Shown here: positions 63,387 to 64,000 of the stretch, one piece after another
Numbering within the stretch: the first letter of the stretch is position 1
Layout of the letters: each line of letters begins with the position of its first letter
From: Gammaproteobacteria bacterium
Lineage (GTDB): Bacteria > Pseudomonadota > Gammaproteobacteria > JAJPIJ01
DNA: 64,000 bases
NCBI GenBank assembly: GCA_022071965.1
Contig: JAJVIQ010000014.1
Location: 27,128 to 91,127 of the forward strand
Direction of reading: 5' to 3'
Notes under the pieces: generated by a model
What the model saw: the letters and a program-made list of their open reading frames with translations, nothing else
What the model was told of the DNA's origin: nothing
Database searches by the model: none
Position numbers and translations under genes: made by a program

Positions 63387-64000
63387 GTGAGGCCCGCGAT
63401 TCCCCTGGCGGCGCTCGTGCTCGCCTCCACGATGTGGGGGCTCGCCTGGCTGCCCCTGCGCACCCTGCACGATATCGGGATCGCGGGCCTGCCCCTCGCG
63501 CTGGTCGCCTTCGGCACCGCGGGCACCGGCCTGCTGCCGATGCTGCTGCGGCAGCGCGCGCGGTGGCGCGGCGAGGGCCGCTGGCTGCTGCTCATCGCGC
63601 TGCTGGGCGGATGGGCCAATCTGGCCTACACCACCGCGATGATCCATGGCGAGGTCGTGAGGGTGATGGTGCTGTTCTACCTGCTGCCGGTCTGGGGCGT
63701 GATCGGCGGCTGGCTGTTTCTCGGCGAGCGCATCGATTCGGCGCGTATCGCCTGCATGATCACCGCGCTGACCGGCGCCGCGCTGCTCCTCGGCGCCGAG
63801 GCATTGCTGACGCTTAGGGTGCATTGGACGGACCTGCTCGCGATCTCCTGCGGGCTGGCGTTCACGGGCAACAATCTGGTGTTCCGCGCCCGGCAGCGCG
63901 CCCCCGTCGCCAGCAAGTCGGCGGCGATGCTGCTCGGCACCGCCGCCCTCGCCGCGCTGGCGCTGCTGGCGCAGTCGCCGCCCACGACCCCGCCGGCGGC
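63387..64000 (+). CDS. EamA/DMT-family transporter (C-terminus cut by window)
   Basis: At least 204 residues from a GTG at 63387, reading off the right edge. Hydrophobic segments include PLAALVLASTMWGLAWLPL, the typical EamA N-terminus with a small-x-WG motif. VVRVMVLFYLLPVWGVIGG and LFLGERIDSARI follow, the last being the family's conserved L-x-E turn. Six segments are visible of the ten expected. Substrate unknown; drug/metabolite exporter of the inner membrane. Confidence 0.88.
   Translation, partial: MRPAIPLAALVLASTMWGLAWLPLRTLHDIGIAGLPLALVAFGTAGTGLLPMLLRQRARWRGEGRWLLLIALLGGWANLAYTTAMIHGEVVRVMVLFYLLPVWGVIGGWLFLGERIDSARIACMITALTGAALLLGAEALLTLRVHWTDLLAISCGLAFTGNNLVFRARQRAPVASKSAAMLLGTAALAALALLAQSPPTTPPA

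Noticed and set aside
63190..63390. Small gene ending in a GTGA overlap with the EamA transporter
   Set aside because: Arg/Gly/Pro-rich sequence, no ribosome site and no motif; the overlap is probably chance.

Overview
The window is a GC-rich stretch of a proteobacterial (Pseudomonadota) chromosome. CsrA, a 5-formyl-THF cyclo-ligase, an RT0821/Lpp0805-type surface protein, DUF411 and DUF1631 proteins and a tandem UvrA point to Gammaproteobacteria, with Betaproteobacteria as the alternative. I see no rRNA, tRNA, integrase, complete insertion sequence, phage module or CRISPR array. About 53 protein genes can be supported; those at the left and right edges are cut by the window.

Layout. (1) 1-2.9 kb: a membrane-anchored BTAD-type regulator (cut), divergent from two small secreted proteins. 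(2) 3-21.3 kb: a segment visibly less GC-rich than the rest. It holds a three-gene operon for a 2-hydroxyacyl-CoA dehydratase-activase-like system (double ASKHA ATPase, DUF2229 protein and a cysteine-rich C-terminal-type component), a membrane Ser/Thr kinase with Sel1 repeats, a lipoprotein, a 1076-aa MalT-type ATPase with a C-terminal winged helix and BTAD, a TRAP transporter operon with a T component and fused QM permease, another lipoprotein and a GDSL esterase. (3) 21.4-26 kb: a DUF411 lipoprotein, and an unrecognised 632-aa protein coupled to a PhoD-like phosphatase. (4) 26-34.6 kb: DUF1631-like fragment, CsrA, GFA-fold protein, a HEPN-like and a helical protein, GlsB-type membrane protein, lipoproteins, AraC regulator, methyltransferase, EF-hand protein. 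(5) 34.8-42.9 kb: MBL-rhodanese protein behind a G9 tract, SMR exporter, PLP lyase, a PQQ dehydrogenase with the lanthanide-type Asp-x-Asp motif, FecR protein, lipoprotein hydrolase, autotransporter barrel. (6) 43-48.9 kb: YgfA, DUF2784, a kinase fused to a cyclic-nucleotide domain followed by a DUF1631-like protein, small proteins and a quinone oxidoreductase. (7) 49-62 kb: Lon-like protease with an unknown partner, an orphan MlaF-like ATPase, a CBS protein, a GroEL paralogue and a 1911-aa tandem UvrA carrying an in-frame REP-like palindrome. (8) 61.8-64 kb: DUF433/DUF5615 toxin-antitoxin pair, a zinc-ribbon protein and an EamA transporter (cut).

How the parts fit. The most suggestive regulatory signal is that both BTAD regulators sit next to direct repeats phased at 11 bp, the geometry known for SARP/BTAD activator sites in actinomycetes. 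One set lies just upstream of a possible promoter of the first regulator itself. The other lies between the MalT-BTAD regulator and the TRAP operon, so the regulator plausibly controls import of an organic acid or similar ligand. All functional statements rest on motifs read by eye and on gene order; no database search was run.
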